From: Wolfiporia cocos
Lineage: Eukaryota > Basidiomycota > Agaricomycetes > Polyporales > Phaeolaceae
Assembly: GCA_029448655.1 (NCBI GenBank)
Contig: JACCLO010000006.1
Location: forward strand, 496,001-560,000
Reading direction: 5' to 3'
DNA length: 64,000 nt
Numbering within the stretch: the stretch's first letter is position 1; each line of letters starts with the position of its first letter. The translations under genes and the position numbers were made by a program. Positions 59,176 to 64,000 of this stretch are shown piece after piece. The notes under the pieces are model-generated. The model worked only from the letters and a program-made list of their open reading frames with translations. It made no database searches and was not told the DNA's origin.

Positions 59176-60789
59176 ATGCCCCCCAGCCATCAGTCACTCC
59201 TTCTCTTAATCACCTTCTCTCTCTCTTCCCTATATACTCTCGCGGCTCCCGCCCTGTCTGGGTTTACTGCAGATGTCGTAACAGAGACTATCCTTGTGCT
59301 GCCGACCAGCTTCCCGCCTGCCTCAAGCACAAGTGGACCTGATACCAGCATAGTCGCTACTTCCGCATCTCAACTGCCTGCGCCCGACCTCCTTGCTTCT
59401 GAGCTGTCAGCTGGGTCCTTGTCTTGGGCCGCCGTGACCGAGACCGTCCTCCATATTGCGTCTACTACCAGTACGCTCCCATCTGGCTCATATGAGGCTT
59501 CTTCACAAGCTCCAGCTACTCTGGATGCCACTTCTTCGGGAACTCTCATAACATCGTCCCAATCTGGACAGACTTATAGTGCACATGCGACTACTCTATC
59601 GGCGCCTTCATCGTCCTCTGCGCACAGCGTTGCAGACGTACTATCGTCCTCGTCCTCAGCATCGTCTACAACTCGCACGACTCTGTATGTGCCATCATCA
59701 CTAGGTCTTGCCACGCATGTCCACGACATTGCCTCGTCGCCATCGGCAACTTCTCTGACATCGGCGACAACGTCTCCTGCTTCCAGCGTTGCGCAAGATG
59801 TTTCTGAGCCTACTGACTCCCTGCTCGCCGATCCTAACCCTACGTCGGAGCCTCAGTCCGCATCCAACGCCGCTAGCCAACAAGCTCGCAGATCGGCCGT
59901 CGTCGCTGCTTTCCTCGTTATCGGCACCCTCACCACGCTAGGGCTAACTATCATGTGCATGCGCTGCAAGGTTATCTCACGGCTCCGGCGTGTTAAACGA
60001 CGAAGCCGTAAGGTGCGCTTTGATCTCGGTGACTCAGAGCAAGGCCAGCAAGCTACCGCTCCTCCCGTGCTCAGAGAGAAGGACGCGGAGAAGAACGACC
60101 TGGTTCCCGGGCCGCCCATGTACGACAGCGTCACCCTGCCTGTCCTCGCTCAGCAACCGCACCCATCGGCATGCGCCCCTCCTCCCGTCGCTCAAGCAGA
60201 CTGGCGCGTCTTCGCCTCAAGCACTGACGGCCAATTTGAAGATGTCACGCACATCCTCTCTACCGACGTCTTCGCGCCCCTCGAGCGCGGCAACGGCAGC
60301 GGCTCGCCCACCGCCGACTCGATCCTGTCCACCTCGTCCGCGCACTCATCCTCAGAGGGCTCGACCAGCCGCACGAGCGGCGCCGCGGAGTCGTACAAGT
60401 CGTGCGAGTCGCGCTACTCCACGCCGAGTGTCGAGCGGCGCTCGCGCGACGGCCCACCGGGCTCGGGCTCTGCCGACTCGATGTATCCTTCGATCTCGTA
60501 CCGCTCGCCATCGCCCACCTCGCCCGAGCTCGTCCAGACGCCCGAGCAGGGCGCACACGTGTCCGCCTGCCCGGTGAGCCCGCTCGGGAGCAAGGACCCG
60601 CGCGTGCTCACGCATAGGCTCTGTGAGGCGGACGACGCGGATGCCGGGTCGGAATGGGACGTCGCGCGTGCGTACGGCGCGCCGCATAGCAGTCTTGGCA
60701 AGGACTCGGTGATCAGCGTAATTGTGGAGGACATGGACGCCGACGTTGTCGATGTCGGTGGGCGAAAGTGCCTCTTGGTTCAAGGGTGA
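59176..60789 (+). CDS. Ser/Thr-rich single-pass surface protein
   Basis: One uninterrupted exon of 537 residues. The start at 59176 gives a signal peptide, MPPSHQSLLLLITFSLSSLY followed by TLAAPALSG; the frame is open further upstream, but that reading lacks a leader. Residues 25-235 are very rich in Ser, Thr and Ala, a likely O-glycosylated extracellular stalk. One membrane helix follows (AVVAAFLVIGTLTTLGLTIM), then a basic stop-transfer (RLRRVKRRSRKVR) and a cytosolic tail of about 270 residues with many Ser and Pro, ending GGRKCLLVQG. The architecture resembles wall-stress sensors of the Mid2/Wsc kind, but the Cys-rich WSC domain is absent. Sensor function is inference. Confidence 0.8.
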   Translation: MPPSHQSLLLLITFSLSSLYTLAAPALSGFTADVVTETILVLPTSFPPASSTSGPDTSIVATSASQLPAPDLLASELSAGSLSWAAVTETVLHIASTTSTLPSGSYEASSQAPATLDATSSGTLITSSQSGQTYSAHATTLSAPSSSSAHSVADVLSSSSSASSTTRTTLYVPSSLGLATHVHDIASSPSATSLTSATTSPASSVAQDVSEPTDSLLADPNPTSEPQSASNAASQQARRSAVVAAFLVIGTLTTLGLTIMCMRCKVISRLRRVKRRSRKVRFDLGDSEQGQQATAPPVLREKDAEKNDLVPGPPMYDSVTLPVLAQQPHPSACAPPPVAQADWRVFASSTDGQFEDVTHILSTDVFAPLERGNGSGSPTADSILSTSSAHSSSEGSTSRTSGAAESYKSCESRYSTPSVERRSRDGPPGSGSADSMYPSISYRSPSPTSPELVQTPEQGAHVSACPVSPLGSKDPRVLTHRLCEADDADAGSEWDVARAYGAPHSSLGKDSVISVIVEDMDADVVDVGGRKCLLVQG

Positions 60790-61087
60790 AGGCAAAACGT
60801 GTCAAAAATATGTACAATTACGAGTGTAGGAACTTGCTAACTCTATGATCTTCCTGATACATGCCAACGCGTCAGTCGACTCTGCATCGTGCGCCTCCAT
60901 CACCCCACCCCGTCTTTGCTTCAGGCACCGGGCGGGTGTAAGCCTGCGCATAAGGCTTATGACGATCACCGCGAGACACGCCTCACATCACTCATTACGC
61001 CACATGCCGACGCCACTCGCCCGTTATGGTTGCACGATACTGGCATGTACCTCTTTATTTTTTCACCTCTCAGCTCGTGGTACTTAA

Positions 61088-62436
61088 GGCCTCGACGTCG
61101 TCCCGTCGAGGCCATCCTTTCTATTCTCCAACCACCGTGCACTGGAGCGCATTGACCACGACGATGGCACAGCTACCTACTCAGAACTTGCGTCCTGTCT
61201 CGCTGAAATTGCAATTTCATCAACACAGAATCACTGGACAACTGCTCTCGAAATTCCGTACGATGCATTCCCTCGCTATTCCTCGAAACCTCGCGCGTGG
61301 TTGGACTATTTGGGCCACGCTGTCACAGGCTCTGATGGAATCTTGTCTCTGTCTCCCGAATCTACAAATGGTATGGATGCTTGCGGCCTCGACCTTGCTG
61401 TCTCTCCCGGAGAAGTCTACTACTTCCATACAAACGGCCCGCTCGCATTCATTGATCCGCGCATCTCGACGACGGTCTCAAGCCACCCTTCCAGCTTCCT
61501 TGATAGCGACTTCGGACGTGCTCTCATCCAGCGGGACGGAAAATGCGTCTTCACGAATGCGGATGATTGTGAGGCGGCGCATCTATTGGGTTTCATGAAA
61601 GGAGACGAGGCAAGCCATTATAGTATGCACGCATACTTATATCTCACTCTGCTTTCACGATACATCAAACAACTGACAGGGCTTCGAAGCGGAGGGCAGG
61701 TCGAGATAAATAGCATCGATGACCCAAGGAATGGGTTACTGCTGAATATGGCCGTTCACGGGTTCTTGGATCGCCGAAAGATTGCTTTTCTACCGGTATG
61801 CGGCACTGTCTTTTGATATGAAAGTGGTTACATGGCACTTACCCGCGTGTTTGTTTTCCACCTAGACTCCTGTTCGCTCATTGAAATCCTGTGATGTTGC
61901 TGGAGCTGACAATGCCGAGCCGGACACGTATCGCTTGACCCTCCAATCTTTTTCGAAAAATCCCGAGGATATGCGTGCGCACTAGTCTCCTGCATGACCA
62001 TATACGGATATTGATGGTAGTCGGTTGATATCTAGTGGTAGCCTGGCATGACCGCTTGAATGCCAGGCTACGATCGCCCCTTCCCGACGATTGGCCTCCA
62101 GAGAACATTTTTACCGCAGTTTACGCTGGCGCAGCCGTCAAGGCATGGGGACCGCTAGGCTCCGCCGAATTACTACGAGCGATTGCGGACGATATTTACT
62201 ATCCCGAAGGCTACTACAAGAGGAAGGAAGCCCAAGACAAACAGAGGGATGATAGGCGCGAGGCGCGTGAGCAGCGCAGACGGCTGGACGATACGGAGTT
62301 TGACGCGATGGATTTGATAGCGATGTTGTGGCGCGCGCACAATGGGCCGGCATTGGAGAGAGCGGAGAGAGCTGCGGAGGCGGAAGCGAAGCAGCGTTCG
62401 GCGGAGAAGGTGACTGAGTGGTTAAATGGCCACTAG
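61088..62436 (+). pseudogene. HNH_2 nuclease gene, right copy, 5'-truncated
   Basis: This is a second copy of the gene at 51731-53095, in opposite orientation. Exons run to 61795, then 61866-61974 and 62036-62436, joining in frame as in the left copy. The HNH block RDGKCVFTNADDCEAAHLLG and DDPRNGLLLNMAVHGFLDRR are unchanged. By eye 4 of 171 residues differ in the middle part (for example T to M before DACG) and 6 of 133 in the last exon. Upstream of DHDDGTATYSELAS the left copy's sequence is replaced by unrelated DNA. The frame is open back to a TAA at 61085-61087 but has no ATG before the middle of the domain. It is therefore either truncated and dead, or started by an exon I cannot see. No internal stop or frameshift was found. 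Confidence 0.7.
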
Positions 62437-62690
62437 GAGGCGCGTTCTCTCTTCCAATTTGTGTATACATACTTAGTCGAACCAACATACGTCCTGATGT
62501 TACTCGTAATAGCCTTGTACTTTTAGCGTGTAATGGTACCTCACATGTCATTATAAGTGTTAGTAAACCATGGAATATGAGTTGTTTTTTCACACACTAG
62601 ATAACCCGTGCTCTTGCATGGAATCTGGAGTGACGTATGTTATCGTGATGTCCGACAAACTTCAGGCCTTCAGGCCTTCAGCTTCAGGCC
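61150..62690 (+). repeat. Inverted segmental duplication, right arm
   Basis: Partner of 51480-53015. The near edge is at the GACCACGACGATG common to both arms. The far edge fades in AAACTTCAGGCCTT, which both arms share. Introns are as well conserved as exons, so the duplication is recent. Confidence 0.9.
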
Positions 62691-62850
62691 TCAGCTTGTC
62701 TCGCACGACCACCATCATAAGGAGAAGACCGAATCGGGCGCAAACTCTACGTCCTGATTTTGACTGTACTGCTTCAACTACCTTGTGTATAAGGAGTCTT
62801 GCACTTGCTTCGCCTTCTTAAAATTGCTACTGTTGCCGGAGAATCCAGAG
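62437..62850. other. Intergenic upstream of CIA30
   Basis: The first 250 bp belong to the inverted duplication. The remainder has a small TTCAGGCC repeat cluster (62662-62695) and is the CIA30 promoter. Confidence 0.5.
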
Positions 62851-63788
62851 ATGTCTCGTTTCGCGCAGACGTTGTTCCGGACAACACAGCATTTAAGAGG
62901 CCAGACTGCGAAGGGTACGTGATACCACCGCTTACACTACTGTTCCTCCTAACCTCTTCCATTTAGCCTTGCGTATGCAGGGAGCCGACGAGCCCTTCCG
63001 CGCCCCCCAAACCCTATTGACATTCAACTCCCGGGAGGACCTGCAGAACTATGCCATAGGCTGTGACACAGATATCGGGGGGCTTTCCACTGCGCATCTT
63101 GACTTCGTTGAGCCGACAGAGAAAGACAGCAAACAGACCCGTCCGTATGTGAAGTTTTGGGGTGAGATGCGCCTCGGCGCGCGCAAGGAGTTCGAGGGCA
63201 AGATCAGAAGTGGCTACGCTGGTTTCCGGAGTAAGGCACGCATGCTCATGCCCCTTCGATATACCTGTCTTATGCGACGCACGCACGCTGCAGAGACGCA
63301 GGATGCTCATCGGCGAGGTTACGGATGACGTCTCGATGCACCACTTCCTCGCGTTGCGCCTCCGCGCGGCGGGGCACCCACGAACGCGCAACTCGTACTA
63401 CGTAAACATCCAGACTGATGGGCCTGTAGAAACGGACCTTTGGCAGCACCGACTCTACTTCCGTCGGGAAGATGGTGGCTGGGAGGATATATATGTGCGT
63501 GGGAGTCTGTCGCATTGCTCTGTTGATATTGCTCAGTACCCGTCGATGTGATAGATACCCTTCGACGAGTTCGTCCTCACAAACACGGGCGAGGTATCCC
63601 AGCAGCAGATGACTATGTTCCGAGAGCGCCTGCGTACAATTGGCATCTCCATCCTAGGTGGCAACAGCGGCGTAGAGGGTCCATACGAGCTTGGGATAGA
63701 TTCCATCCGTGCAGTGAATGAGGAGGATGTACCATCAGATCATGCTCGCAGTGCGTATGACACTTCTCATTTGATATCTCGATCTTAG
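62851..63788 (+). CDS. CIA30 complex I assembly factor
   Basis: This is NADH:ubiquinone oxidoreductase intermediate-associated protein 30 (NDUFAF1 family), which helps build mitochondrial complex I. The start MSRFAQTLFRTTQHLRGQTA is a likely presequence. After one intron: LLTFNSREDLQNYAIGCDTD, TAHLDFVEPTE, VKFWGEMRL and IRSGYAGFR. Then MLIGEVTDDVSMHHFLALRL, RNSYYVNIQTDGPVETDLWQ, a spliced YIPFDEFVLTNTGEVS and ISILGGNSGVEGPYELGIDS with IRAVNEEDV. The domain is complete. The junction after GYAGFR does not close in frame with any GT-AG pair I could find: the GTAAGG donor at 63230 is one base short. The end is uncertain; the in-frame stop at 63788 is used, but a further exon up to about 63930 is possible. 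Confidence 0.82.
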
Positions 63789-64000
63789 CGGCTCTGGTCC
63801 TCAGGGAGAGAACCGTCAGAAGGGACGCGGTGGGAGAGACCCGCGGTATGAGCTTCAAATGCAGAGCGGAAAAAAATCTAGTATCCTCTCAATTCAGTAA
63901 ATATACAGCTGCGTTTTGTGCGTGTAATGCTTGACTTTGATGCAGAATATGTCATCGCAACCTGGGAATTGAAGAGAGGAGCAGCGTTGCCTTTATAGTC

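Overview
The window is nuclear DNA from a filamentous basidiomycete, most likely an Agaricomycete close to polypores. This is inferred from dense short GT-AG introns of about 50-60 bp, single genes 0.3-1 kb apart on both strands, moderate GC, and families typical of mushrooms: DUF6533 seven-helix proteins, an HNH_2 nuclease, a Git3-like receptor and an APSES/KilA-N regulator. Nothing bacterial, viral or organellar is visible. I rebuilt most gene models by hand from splice sites and family alignment. Where I checked the exon sums they close in frame.

Left third (1-20.7 kb): a Maf nucleotide pyrophosphatase, a Grx3/4 glutaredoxin and Ku70 all lie on the minus strand. The PP2A activator PTPA/Rrd and ornithine decarboxylase (ODC) follow on the plus strand. 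Two strong inverted repeats sit just upstream of ODC. An APSES transcription factor comes next, then about 3 kb with no recognisable gene, then a SAM-like protein with a C-terminal membrane anchor.

Middle (21-46.5 kb): a decayed DUF6533 gene lies just upstream of an intact one. After these come an SPX-domain phosphate transporter (minus), the SDH3 subunit of complex II, an unrecognised membrane protein starting with a myristoylation motif, an AIFM3-like Rieske/FAD oxidoreductase with a mitochondrial presequence, a 133-residue orphan, DNA polymerase eta and a seven-helix receptor with a long Pro/Ser tail.

Right third (46.5-64 kb): this is the most dynamic part. A roughly 960-bp non-autonomous DNA transposon lies upstream of RAS. 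Further right, two nearly identical copies of an HNH_2 nuclease gene lie in opposite orientation about 8 kb apart. Between them are a second, 485-bp miniature element, a trimethyllysine-dioxygenase-like gene, homoaconitase (LYS4) and a Ser/Thr-rich single-pass surface protein. The right HNH copy has lost its 5' coding sequence at the duplication breakpoint. The window ends in a CIA30 complex I assembly factor with one exon junction that does not close in frame.

The genes are mostly independent housekeeping genes, not a pathway cluster. Several are mitochondrial (SDH3, AIFM3-like, LYS4, CIA30, probably the dioxygenase) and two concern DNA damage (Ku70, pol eta). The least explained items are the inverted HNH pair, the two miniature transposons and the paired hairpins ahead of ODC.
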